Below are positions 1 through 8,222 of a DNA stretch of 64,000 bases, piece by piece. Origin of the DNA: Chthonomonadaceae bacterium (GTDB lineage: Bacteria > Armatimonadota > Chthonomonadetes > Chthonomonadales > Chthonomonadaceae); the NCBI GenBank assembly GCA_025054835.1, contig JANWZQ010000134.1, positions 1 to 64,000 of the forward strand. Reading direction: 5' to 3'. Below the pieces are notes generated by a model. It searched no databases, had not been told where the DNA came from, and saw only the letters and a program-made list of their open reading frames with translations. The first letter of the stretch is position 1; every line of letters begins with the position of its first letter. Made by a program: the position numbers and the translations under genes.

Positions 1-1315
1 GGTCAGCTGTCAGTTGCCAGAGGCGCTCGCGGTTGCGCCGGGTCACCGGAAAGTCCAGGGCCAGCGAGTAGCCATCGACGGCGTGGGACAGCAGGAATCG
101 GTCGCGGCGGTGGCGTTTGAGCACGCCCAGGTAAGGGACAATGCCCCGTTGCTGGCACAACGCCAGCTGCGTCGCGAAACACTGCTCAGCGCGCTCTGCG
201 GGCACAAAGCTCTGGAACTGGATCAGACCACCCGGTTTGTATACCCACTTCCAGTCGGGCACGTAATCCAGCAGGAACGCAAAGCCTGCGTGTGACTGCC
301 AGTAGGTTCTGTGATGGCCCAGGGTCGCGCCCGCCAGATATTTGGCCCCATTGATCAGACGCATGCCGGGATTGTGAACAAAAGGTTTCATCAGGCGCCA
401 CATCACCGACTTCGGGATCAGACCGAACAGTGTGTCCGGTAGTTCCTGACACTCCACGCGCAGAGACTGCGCTGGCGCCGGATCTTCATCTTCCTGCAGG
501 TAGCGTGCCTCGTGTATCTGGCCACGTCCCAGATGGGTGCCGCGGGCGAAGCAATCGATCCACGCAACCAGGTAGTCTGCCGAGCTCAGACGGTCCTCGA
601 AAGCCTGCAGGATCTCTGTGAGGTTGCGCCCGGCGAATGCGCGTACTTCCAGATAGCCGCTGTACACCCGCTTCATCTGCAGGGTCAGACGCGTGAAGCA
701 CCCGAGCATGCCCAGGCCACCAATGGCTGCATAGAACAGGTCGGCATTCTGGTCCGGACTGCAGGTCAGCACGGTGCCGGATGGGAGCAGCAGGTCGAAC
801 TCTCGCACATGTTCCCCGATCGGCCCCATTTTCCAGTTGTTCTTCCCATGGAAGTTCATGCCTGCTGCTCCCCCCATGGTCACGAACATCGTGCCGGAAA
901 CGACCGGGGGCCACCACCCATCTCCAATCACGTACTGCCAGAGTTGCCGTAATGTCACGCCCGGCTCCACACAGATCACACCGGTCTCCGGATCCCACTC
1001 CAGGATCCGGTTCATACGGGTGAGATCGAGGCAGATCTGCTCAGCATTGAGCGCAGCGTCTCCGTAGCTGCGCCCACCGCCACGGAGTCCGACCGTGAGC
1101 CCGTGCTGACGAGCAATGTCGAAGACGGCGCGAATGCCCGCAATGGTTGAAGGGCGAAACACGTACGACATCACGCGCCGGTTCATTCCCCACGCCTCTA
1201 CCGGTTCCAGGTGATCGGCAGGTAGCGCGGGGCCGTACATGCGTGTTGCCGGAAGCAGGGATGTCGGTGCGGACAGATCAGAAGGAGCTTCAGACACTGC
1301 AGTGCGCTCCATCAT
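1..1315 (-). CDS. FAD-binding oxidase, DprE1-like (C-terminus off window)
   Basis: This frame opens at ATG 1315 and runs off the left edge, giving 438 residues without a stop. The FAD-binding fold is shown by RGGGRSYGD (residues 78-86) and MGGAAGMNFHGKNN (147-160). The later part resembles mycobacterial DprE1, the flavin oxidase that starts 2-prime epimerisation of decaprenylphosphoryl-ribose: compare GGLIQFQSFVP and GYSLALDFP with DprE1 GFLQYQFVIP and GWNICVDFP. The place of the benzothiazinone-reactive Cys387 is Ala (about residue 419). The next gene upstream is a DprE2-like reductase, 36 bases away. Family assignment is fairly sure. The lipid-linked sugar substrate is inferred, and another polyprenyl or alditol substrate is possible. 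The start could also be the second ATG at 1312. Confidence 0.85.
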   Translation of the reverse strand, partial: MMERTAVSEAPSDLSAPTSLLPATRMYGPALPADHLEPVEAWGMNRRVMSYVFRPSTIAGIRAVFDIARQHGLTVGLRGGGRSYGDAALNAEQICLDLTRMNRILEWDPETGVICVEPGVTLRQLWQYVIGDGWWPPVVSGTMFVTMGGAAGMNFHGKNNWKMGPIGEHVREFDLLLPSGTVLTCSPDQNADLFYAAIGGLGMLGCFTRLTLQMKRVYSGYLEVRAFAGRNLTEILQAFEDRLSSADYLVAWIDCFARGTHLGRGQIHEARYLQEDEDPAPAQSLRVECQELPDTLFGLIPKSVMWRLMKPFVHNPGMRLINGAKYLAGATLGHHRTYWQSHAGFAFLLDYVPDWKWVYKPGGLIQFQSFVPAERAEQCFATQLALCQQRGIVPYLGVLKRHRRDRFLLSHAVDGYSLALDFPVTRRNRERLWQLTAD

Positions 1316-1351
1316 CGTGAGGCGCGTGAGAGAAGAACACAGGTGTGCCGT

Positions 1352-2110
1352 TCATCGGATCACATTCTGTCGCTGGAACAGGAACGACGGGATGTGCCGG
1401 ATGACAAACATGATGACGCGCCAGATCCCCGGCACGTAGACGGTGTGCGCGCGTCGGCGCGCAGCCCGGAGGATCGCCCGGGCAGCCCGCTCTGCAGAGA
1501 TCATCAGAGGAAGACCTTCCAGCCCACGGGTCATCGGCGTGTCAACAGGACCCGGCTTCACAGTGACCACCGACACGCCGAACCGGCCAACTCGATTGCG
1601 CAACGCTTCCAGATAGGTGTTCAATCCGGATTTGGTCGCAGCGTAAACCGGAAAGCTGCGCCGCCCCCGATCCCCGGCGACCGAGGAGATCCCGATGATG
1701 GAGCCACCTCCAGCGCGCGCAAAACGTTGCGCCGCCTCGTTGAGCCAGGCAATCGCCCCCAGCAAATTGACCTCCACGGTCAATCGGTCTTTCTCAAAGT
1801 TATACTCGTCCTCGGCAAGCCGTGGCATAACACCGGCAGAGTAGATCACCAGATCTAACCCCCCCAGATCGCGTGCAATTTGCTGGAACAGGGCGGGAGT
1901 ACAGGCGTACTCGCGGACGTCATGCACATAGAAGCGCGCCAGGGACTTTTGCGCCCCGGCGTTGATCTCGCCAGCGATACGCTCCAGTTCCTCGGCACGG
2001 CGTGCTACCAGTGCAACCTGACATCCCTCACGCGCCAGCTGTCGTGCCAGAGCCTCGCCGATGCCAGAAGACGCGCCAACGATCAGTGCACGTTCCCAGG
2101 CTGGTCCCAT
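1352..2110 (-). CDS. Short-chain dehydrogenase/reductase, DprE2-like
   Basis: This is a 252-residue classical SDR. The NAD(P)-binding motif GASSGIG lies at 12-18, and the catalytic Ser143, Tyr156 and Lys160 are present (ISSVAG, YAATKSG). The C-terminus has RVIMFVIRHIPSFLF, close to the membrane-associated tail of DprE2 (RYVMMVLRHIP), the keto-reductase that acts after DprE1. The adjacent gene downstream is the DprE1-like oxidase, so the two probably perform an oxidation-reduction epimerisation of a polyprenyl-phosphate sugar at the membrane. GAGGAG sits six bases before ATG 2110. General SDR assignment is certain. The epimerase role is inferred from the pairing and the tail. Confidence 0.88.
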   Translation of the reverse strand: MGPAWERALIVGASSGIGEALARQLAREGCQVALVARRAEELERIAGEINAGAQKSLARFYVHDVREYACTPALFQQIARDLGGLDLVIYSAGVMPRLAEDEYNFEKDRLTVEVNLLGAIAWLNEAAQRFARAGGGSIIGISSVAGDRGRRSFPVYAATKSGLNTYLEALRNRVGRFGVSVVTVKPGPVDTPMTRGLEGLPLMISAERAARAILRAARRRAHTVYVPGIWRVIMFVIRHIPSFLFQRQNVIR

Positions 2111-2154
2111 GGTGCGCTCCTCTGCATGTGCAGGACGGCCTATTGTACCCCATG

Positions 2155-3072
2155 CTACTGACGCAGGCGCGGATCGAGTGCGTCGCGCAGGGCATCACCG
2201 AGGAAGTTGAACGCCATCACTGTCAATGCCAGCGCGAGGCCCGGGTAGACCAGCAGCATGGGGTGTGAGTGCATATAAGGAAGCGCCTCGAAGATCATCC
2301 GGCCCCACGAGGCGAACGGCGGAGGGACGCCGAGGCCCAGAAAAGAGAGAGTGGCTTCTGCCAGGATCAACCCGGCTACGTCCTGTGTGACCTGTACAAT
2401 CACAGGGCCAAGCAGGTTGGGTAGCAGGTGACGCCGCAGGATCATCGTATCCCGGACGCCGATGGCCCGTGCTGCCTCGACAAATTCTCTCTCTCTCAGG
2501 GCAAGCGCCTGCCCGCGCACCAGGCGGGCCATTCCCGGCCATGCGACCAGTCCAAGCGAGGCGAACAGTGTCAGAAAGATCAACCATGCGGGCACGGCAG
2601 TGCCACCCGAGCGCACGATCGCCGAGAGCAGGATGGCAAACAAAAGGTCGGGGAATGCGAACATCACGTCCGTGGCGCGCATCAGGAGCAGGTCCGTACG
2701 CCCGCCCCGGTACCCTGCGATCAGGCCCAGCGTGATACCGATGGAGGCGGAGATCAGGACCACGACCAGCGAAACGGTCAGAGAAACCCGCGCACCGTGC
2801 AGCAGACGACTCAACAGATCTCTTCCCAGATGATCCGTGCCCAGCAGGTGGCGTGCATCCGGGGGAGCAGGGAGAGACGCGTAGCGACGCGTGTCCTGGA
2901 ACGCGTAGTCGTAAGGGGCCAGCACATCCGCGAGGAGCGCGATGAGCGCCAGCGCGCTGACGTAGAGCAGGCAGACCAGAGCGACGCGATGGTGACGCAG
3001 GCGTCGCCAGAATGCAGATGACGGGTTGACTGGCTCCCGGAGAGCAGTCATGCCCGGGGAAGAGCCACTCAT
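2155..3072 (-). CDS. Peptide/nickel-type ABC transporter permease (DppC/OppC)
   Basis: This 305-residue inner-membrane permease has an N-terminal OppC-type segment, LLGTDHLGRDLLSRLLHGAR, several hydrophobic helices, and the EAA coupling loop EFVEAARAIGVRD near residue 195 that docks the ATPase. It pairs with the DppB-type permease and the solute-binding lipoprotein upstream. GGGAG stands five bases before ATG 3072. No DppD/DppF ATPase gene follows; the next genes are the DprE-like pair. The substrate is probably oligopeptide, but this subfamily also carries nickel, sugars and siderophore-like ligands. Confidence 0.93.
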   Translation of the reverse strand: MSGSSPGMTALREPVNPSSAFWRRLRHHRVALVCLLYVSALALIALLADVLAPYDYAFQDTRRYASLPAPPDARHLLGTDHLGRDLLSRLLHGARVSLTVSLVVVLISASIGITLGLIAGYRGGRTDLLLMRATDVMFAFPDLLFAILLSAIVRSGGTAVPAWLIFLTLFASLGLVAWPGMARLVRGQALALREREFVEAARAIGVRDTMILRRHLLPNLLGPVIVQVTQDVAGLILAEATLSFLGLGVPPPFASWGRMIFEALPYMHSHPMLLVYPGLALALTVMAFNFLGDALRDALDPRLRQ

Positions 3073-3136
3073 GGCGTCTCCCTGTCAGGGTGTTTGCGGC
3101 AGCCGGCGTCGCGTTGCAGACAGGAGCGTGTAGACC

Positions 3137-4120
3137 TCATGCGCCTGCCTCCCGACTGCGCACGCGCGGGTCTACAAACCCGTAGAGAATATCGACGGTC
3201 AGGTTGATCAGAATGTAGACTGTGGCGGCCAGCAACGCCATGCCCTGTATAACCGGATAGTCGCGCTTCAGAACCGAGTTGATGCTCTCGAAACCGATAC
3301 CTGGCACCTGAAACAACGTTTCCACAATGAACGATCCAGAGAGCAGTAGACCGAAGTTCGTGCCTACCACGGTGAGGACCGGTAGCAGGGCGTTCTTGAG
3401 CGCGTGCCGACGCACTGCCTGCGCGCGCGAGAAACCCTTGGCGATGGCGGTGCGCAGGTAGTCCTGCCGGAGGGTATCCAGCAGGGAGGAGCGCATGAAA
3501 CGGGCGATCAACGCCGCGGAGCGCGCCCCGAGCGTGACCGTTGGGAGCACCATATCCGTGTAGAATGGCGTTGGCAACCCGATCAGGAAGATCTGGTTCT
3601 GCGCGTCCTTCCACCCGCTGACTGGCAACCAGTTCAGGCGCACCGCCAGTGCCAGCATCAACAGAGGTCCCAGCACAATACTGGGCACGGAGACGAGCAT
3701 CACCACGAGGGCCATGGTGATACGGTCGAACAGCGTGTTGTGATACAACGCCGCCAGAATGCCCGCAGGAATGCCCAGTCCCAGCGCGAACAGAAGCGCC
3801 TGTACTGCCAGCTGCGCGGTCACAGGGAAGCTGGTCACGATCAGGCGGGAGATCGGCAGCCCGGCGCTGGAGAAAGAGGTCCCGAAATCCCCGCGCGTCA
3901 CGATGCCCTGGAGGTACTGAAGATACTGGATCAGGATCGGCCGATCCAGTCCGTACTCATGCCGGATGCGTGCCCTGGTTTCCGGTGTAGCCTTCTCGCC
4001 TGCGATGATATCCACAGGGTCCGAGGGGGCGAGGCGCGCAATAACAAATGTGAGGAAAGAGATGACGATCAACGTGGGCACTGCCAGCGCGAGCCGTTTG
4101 AGGACGAACGCAAGTATCAT
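3137..4120 (-). CDS. Peptide/nickel-type ABC transporter permease (DppB/OppB)
   Basis: This 327-residue permease begins with the typical DppB first helix (MILAFVLKRLALAVPTLIVI) and contains the EAA loop DYLRTAIAKGFSRAQAVRRH in the C-terminal half. The start at ATG 4120 is chosen because it overlaps the stop of the binding-protein gene as ATGA and leaves a normal N-terminus. A longer frame reaching 4231 would only add a non-hydrophobic shadow. It forms the membrane channel with the DppC-type permease 64 bases downstream. Confidence 0.93.
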   Translation of the reverse strand: MILAFVLKRLALAVPTLIVISFLTFVIARLAPSDPVDIIAGEKATPETRARIRHEYGLDRPILIQYLQYLQGIVTRGDFGTSFSSAGLPISRLIVTSFPVTAQLAVQALLFALGLGIPAGILAALYHNTLFDRITMALVVMLVSVPSIVLGPLLMLALAVRLNWLPVSGWKDAQNQIFLIGLPTPFYTDMVLPTVTLGARSAALIARFMRSSLLDTLRQDYLRTAIAKGFSRAQAVRRHALKNALLPVLTVVGTNFGLLLSGSFIVETLFQVPGIGFESINSVLKRDYPVIQGMALLAATVYILINLTVDILYGFVDPRVRSREAGA

Positions 4121-5784
4121 GGTGTGACCGTGGTGGTAGTGTGCGGCAGGTGCCCGGCCAGGCTCTCGCGCAGGTTGCGGACGCGAGAACGCACCAGTTC
4201 GAGATCTCTCTGGAAGTACAGCGGGACCCATGGCGCGTCGTCTACTGCGATCTGCTCCGCGCGCCGGTAGAGCGCCATGCGTTTCTCCGGGTCGCTCTCA
4301 ACGTCGGCCGCATCGCAGAGGCGGTCGAACTCCGGGTTGCTGTACCCCACACCGTTCTCGGGGTGCGACTCGCGCCCCTGCGCGTCACGCACACTGGTGT
4401 GCAACAGGGTGCTCAGGAAATTCTGCGGATCCAGATAGTCCGCTCCCCAGCGCAGATGAGAGAAGGGCATTGTTTTATTGCTCCGCTCACGCAGGAACTG
4501 CCCCCACTCCATGGGGCGCAACTGCACGGTAATATTAAGGTTCCGCTTTAGCTGTTCCGCGACGACCTCGGCAGTCTGACTGACCTGCGGCAGGTCCTGT
4601 CGGAACGAGAGAGTCAGTTCGGGGAAGCCTTTACCGTCGGGATATCCAGCCTGCGCAAGCAACTCCCGGGCCTTTTGCGGGTTGTAAGGGATCGGGCGCA
4701 CTTCGGGGTTGTGTCCGGGTACTCCGGGGGGAATGATCCCGTTTGCCTTATCGGCCTGTCCTTTCAGGGCGACCCGGATCACCTCATCTCTGTCAACAGC
4801 GTGCGCGAATGCCAGACGGACGCGCTTATCTTTGAATGGTGATCCCTCCGGCGCCTGATTCAGGGCAAGATACCAGATGGCAGCACGCGGGAACGATTTC
4901 AGGTCGGCCCTGAGCTTCGGATCGTTGTTGATCCGCTCCAGATCCCGGGGCGATACGTCGACGATATCCAGCTCACCGGCCTCGTATTTGTTCAGCCGTG
5001 TGATACCCTCTTTGATAATGGGGCGCACAATGCCGTCCAGCCGCGGGCGTCCCCCATGGTAGTCCGGATTGGCAACCAGCGACACCTGATAGCCACGCCG
5101 GAACTCGCCCAGTTTGAATGGCCCGGTACCTACCATGTTGGTTTCATCGATATCACCGCGCGGGTGCTTCTCGACTTCCTCACGACAGACCACGTAGCTG
5201 CAGGGGTAGGTCATATTGCCCAGCCAGTAGGGGCGGGGGCGATCTATCTCGATCTGCAGGGTATGGGGGGCCACTACCCGCACGCCACGGATGCTGCGCG
5301 CTTTTCCTGAAAGCACCTCGTCAACGCCCACGATGTCCTTCAGGTAATTCGGAGCCGTCGGCGAGGCCAGCGTCGGGTTACAGGCGCGCTCCAGACTGTA
5401 CTTGAAATCCTCCGCGGTCATCTCTCTGCCGTTGTGGAACTTCACGCCGCTTTTGAGGTAGAAGGTGTAGATTTTGCCATCGGGGCTCACCTCCCAGCGC
5501 TCGGCAAGATTGCCCGCGATCTCGTTCCTCTCGTTCCAGCTGACCAGTCCTTCAAAGACCTGTTGCAGCAGGTCGATGGTCGTACCATCCTCTACTTTCG
5601 CCGGATCGAGCGTGGTGGGCTCTGTGGTCAGCGCATAGCGCAACACGTTGCCGCCTGTGTTGCCTGCAGGGGCTCCCGGGGGCCCGTTGTGCAGGTGTTT
5701 GCCGGTTGTGCAACCGTTGGCAAAGACACAGATCCAGAGGCTCAGGAAGAGCGCCAAACACCGGTAGCGGGTGCACGCGTGCAT
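4117..5784 (-). CDS. ABC transporter substrate-binding lipoprotein (SBP family 5)
   Basis: From ATG 5784 the product is about 555 residues. It starts with a lipoprotein signal ending in the lipobox FANGC, followed by a Gly/Pro/Asn-rich linker and an SBP_bac_5 domain (TTEPTTLDPAKVEDGTT, then WEVSPDGKIYTFYLKSGVKF). Such proteins capture peptides or related solutes outside the inner membrane and deliver them to DppBC-like permeases, which are encoded immediately downstream with an ATGA overlap. An in-frame GTG at 5826 would add 14 polar residues before the signal and is less likely. The gene is first in its operon. Confidence 0.93.
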   Translation of the reverse strand: MHACTRYRCLALFLSLWICVFANGCTTGKHLHNGPPGAPAGNTGGNVLRYALTTEPTTLDPAKVEDGTTIDLLQQVFEGLVSWNERNEIAGNLAERWEVSPDGKIYTFYLKSGVKFHNGREMTAEDFKYSLERACNPTLASPTAPNYLKDIVGVDEVLSGKARSIRGVRVVAPHTLQIEIDRPRPYWLGNMTYPCSYVVCREEVEKHPRGDIDETNMVGTGPFKLGEFRRGYQVSLVANPDYHGGRPRLDGIVRPIIKEGITRLNKYEAGELDIVDVSPRDLERINNDPKLRADLKSFPRAAIWYLALNQAPEGSPFKDKRVRLAFAHAVDRDEVIRVALKGQADKANGIIPPGVPGHNPEVRPIPYNPQKARELLAQAGYPDGKGFPELTLSFRQDLPQVSQTAEVVAEQLKRNLNITVQLRPMEWGQFLRERSNKTMPFSHLRWGADYLDPQNFLSTLLHTSVRDAQGRESHPENGVGYSNPEFDRLCDAADVESDPEKRMALYRRAEQIAVDDAPWVPLYFQRDLELVRSRVRNLRESLAGHLPHTTTTVTP

Positions 5785-5882
5785 GTGCTGGAGGGCTCCT
5801 TCGATGACGGGGGTTGCAGGAAGCACGGTTGCCTGTAGCTTCCTGCGTCGACACCATTATAGCACAGGGATGGCCGCAACAC

Positions 5883-7493
5883 TCACGGGCGAGGCGTGCG
5901 GGAGGAAGCTGGCACCTGGCGCTTGCGCGAGGCGTTCAGGTAATCCGCCATCCATCCGGCGATCGGCTCAATCTCAAACGAAGGCCAGCCGCCTGTGTCG
6001 CCACTCTGGAACAGGGTGATCCCGACAACGTAGGAGTCGCGCCTCAACTCGGAGTCCAGCCATCGGAGCCAGTTCTTGAAGTCCTCCGCGGTGCCCCGCG
6101 CCTGCCATCCCGAGGTCTGCGGGTTGCCGTCTCGATCGACCCCACCTTCCGACAGGATGAGTGGCAGATTGGCCAGATCCGGATGTCTGCGACGGAGGAA
6201 ATCGTAGAACTGCCGATAGCGCAGGGAGAACCAGTACTCCACTCCCGGGTCAGTGGTGTATTCGATTGTGTAGGAGTGGTAACTCCACGCCCCGCTGGCC
6301 GCTTTTGCCGCGCGCAACGCCGGGACAAACGCTTCCAGACGCGCTTCTATCTCCTGTGGAGTGCCCGGCGGATTGCCGACCGCGATGGAGCCCACACAGG
6401 GCCGGAACCCGTTCTGCCCGATCACACGGGCCAGTTCTGCGCTGAATCGGCCGTACCAGACTGCATCTTCCAGAGTTTCCCATGTGGGCGTGCTGTCTCC
6501 CTCATTAGGGCCTTCCACGTAGTCGATGAGCCGGCGCTCTTCCGGGGGCAGGGCGTTGATGGGCGGAGCCAGCACCGTGTTCCAGAAGTCGCGTGCGCTG
6601 GCCTCCGGGTTATCGCTACGAGTGTAGCGTTTGCGGGTGAAGATCCGCAGGAGCGTCTGGCCGTTGGGGTAGCGTGTTTTGTAGTCACGCAGAGCCTCCC
6701 GCATGTCCGCGCCGAGGTCGAGAATTTTGAGGACCCGTGGGCCTGCAGCAACGATCTGGCGTGCGCCGTTCGTGTAGCGGGCAATCAGGTGAATACTCAG
6801 GCGGCTCTGTGAGAGCGCAGGCGGGGGGGGCTGCGGGGGTTGTACGGTGACCTGCACGGCAGCAGTGCGCTCCGACTCGGTCTCCCGCACCGTGACCTGC
6901 GCACTGCCGGGCGATACCGCGGTCAGCTTTCCGTCGGCCGCAACCGTCACAACAGCCGGGCTGGACGACTCGAACCGGAGGCTGGTGGGCAGGATCAGCA
7001 CCAGATTGCCCCGGTTGTCTCTGGGGGCAACAGCCAGCGTGATGGTCTCTCCAACCTGCAGTGTGGCCTCAGACGGGGTCACTTCCAGACGTTCGATCGT
7101 GCTCTGCATGGTGATGGAGAAAGTGGTTTCCCGGCCATCCTCGATATCGATCTCTGTGGACGCGGTGGCCTGCGGGGTGCCCCGGGCCCCGGGTTCCGGG
7201 AAGGCAGTGGCCGTTGCGGTCAACCTGCCGACCGGAAGCGGGTCGAACACCACGGTAGCAGTGCCGCCCTGCTCGGGCCTCTGGAGCGTCTGGCTCTCTA
7301 CCGGGCGTCCGCTCTGGGCGATGTCGATCCGGATGCTCTGTGCTGCCGCCGGGATCAAACGGGACGGAGGAGGCCACACCACAGTGATGACAGCCCGGCC
7401 GCTTCCAGAAGGGCTCGAAGGCGCCTGTGCGCTTCCCTGACCGCAGCCGTACAGCACGAGCAACAGAAGGGGGACAAGGGGCCATGCTCTCAT
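5883..7493 (-). CDS. Lipoprotein with Ig-like (BIG2) domain and clan GH-A glycosidase domain
   Basis: This 536-residue protein has a lipoprotein signal (LLLVLYGC, Cys17). Next come a domain of beta strands (about 33-130), a BIG2-type Ig-like domain (about 135-217: LEVTPSEATLQVGE, AVSPGSAQVTV), a Pro linker and a TIM-barrel-like region. VEGPNEGD places a Glu at 331 directly after Asn, the acid/base pattern of clan GH-A. LILSEGG places Glu449 as probable nucleophile. It is therefore probably a surface-anchored glycoside hydrolase, but the family and substrate are not recognisable by eye. Its ATG overlaps the stop of the upstream lipoprotein gene, so the two are translationally coupled. Confidence 0.78.
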   Translation of the reverse strand: MRAWPLVPLLLLVLYGCGQGSAQAPSSPSGSGRAVITVVWPPPSRLIPAAAQSIRIDIAQSGRPVESQTLQRPEQGGTATVVFDPLPVGRLTATATAFPEPGARGTPQATASTEIDIEDGRETTFSITMQSTIERLEVTPSEATLQVGETITLAVAPRDNRGNLVLILPTSLRFESSSPAVVTVAADGKLTAVSPGSAQVTVRETESERTAAVQVTVQPPQPPPPALSQSRLSIHLIARYTNGARQIVAAGPRVLKILDLGADMREALRDYKTRYPNGQTLLRIFTRKRYTRSDNPEASARDFWNTVLAPPINALPPEERRLIDYVEGPNEGDSTPTWETLEDAVWYGRFSAELARVIGQNGFRPCVGSIAVGNPPGTPQEIEARLEAFVPALRAAKAASGAWSYHSYTIEYTTDPGVEYWFSLRYRQFYDFLRRRHPDLANLPLILSEGGVDRDGNPQTSGWQARGTAEDFKNWLRWLDSELRRDSYVVGITLFQSGDTGGWPSFEIEPIAGWMADYLNASRKRQVPASSRTPRP

Positions 7494-8134
7494 TGCACGG
7501 TACCTCCTGCGCTACCGGCCAGTACCCGGATTTCTGCGGTGTCTCGCTTGCTCGGATCGGCGTTGCTGATGGCGATCACATGAAAGACACCGCGCCGGCG
7601 TGGTGGCGTGTAGAGGCCGGAAGGAGTGATGCTGCCTCCCTCCGGACCCTCCTGCACCTGATAGGTCACGGACGGATCCTCCGCGTTCTGCACCACGGCG
7701 CTGAATTGCTGGGTCTGGTTGATGGTCAGCGTGGCTGTTCGGGGTGTAATGGTAACACGAACCGGCGGAACAACCGTGATCTGCGCGGTTGCAGAGCGTG
7801 TGGGAAAGGGGACGCTGGCCACGGTGACCGTATCGGGGCCCGGTGTGTCCGGTGCGGTATAGACGCCCCCGGTCGTGATGCTCCCGCGTTGCGCGCTCCA
7901 CCGGACAGAGAGATCCGTGGTGCCCAGAACCTCCGCACGGAACGTCAGGCTCTGACCCGTGACGACCCGCGCCTGTTGCGGGGAGATCAGGACATTCACC
8001 GCCGGGGGGGGCACACCGCTTGCCGACAGGTTCTGATTCGATGCGGTACTCGGTGATCCCCCGCCGCCACCGCAACCGGGCAGCAGCAGAGCCAGCACGG
8101 CACAGATCGCTTTGAGAACACGCAGCGGCCGCAT
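7490..8134 (-). CDS. Ig-like domain lipoprotein
   Basis: This 214-residue lipoprotein starts at ATG 8134. AAGGTG stands six bases upstream, while the GTG at 8164 has its SD too close. The signal ends in LLLPGC, followed by a run of Gly and a Ser/Asn-rich linker. Two similar Ig-like repeats follow: RWSAQRGSITTGGVYTAP and YQVQEGPEGGSITPSGLYTPP share the G-S-I-T-x-x-G-x-Y-T-x-P ending typical of bacterial surface adhesion modules. No catalytic motif is visible. The ATGA overlap with the glycosidase lipoprotein suggests the two work together at the cell surface. Confidence 0.78.
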   Translation of the reverse strand: MRPLRVLKAICAVLALLLPGCGGGGGSPSTASNQNLSASGVPPPAVNVLISPQQARVVTGQSLTFRAEVLGTTDLSVRWSAQRGSITTGGVYTAPDTPGPDTVTVASVPFPTRSATAQITVVPPVRVTITPRTATLTINQTQQFSAVVQNAEDPSVTYQVQEGPEGGSITPSGLYTPPRRRGVFHVIAISNADPSKRDTAEIRVLAGSAGGTVQ

Positions 8135-8222
8135 CCCGTTCACCTTACCTTCCAGAGAAATCACGCTCCTTTATTTTCCCGGAGCGCGTGGCGGAGTCCT
8201 GCGTGGTTCGTGTTGCTATGCG

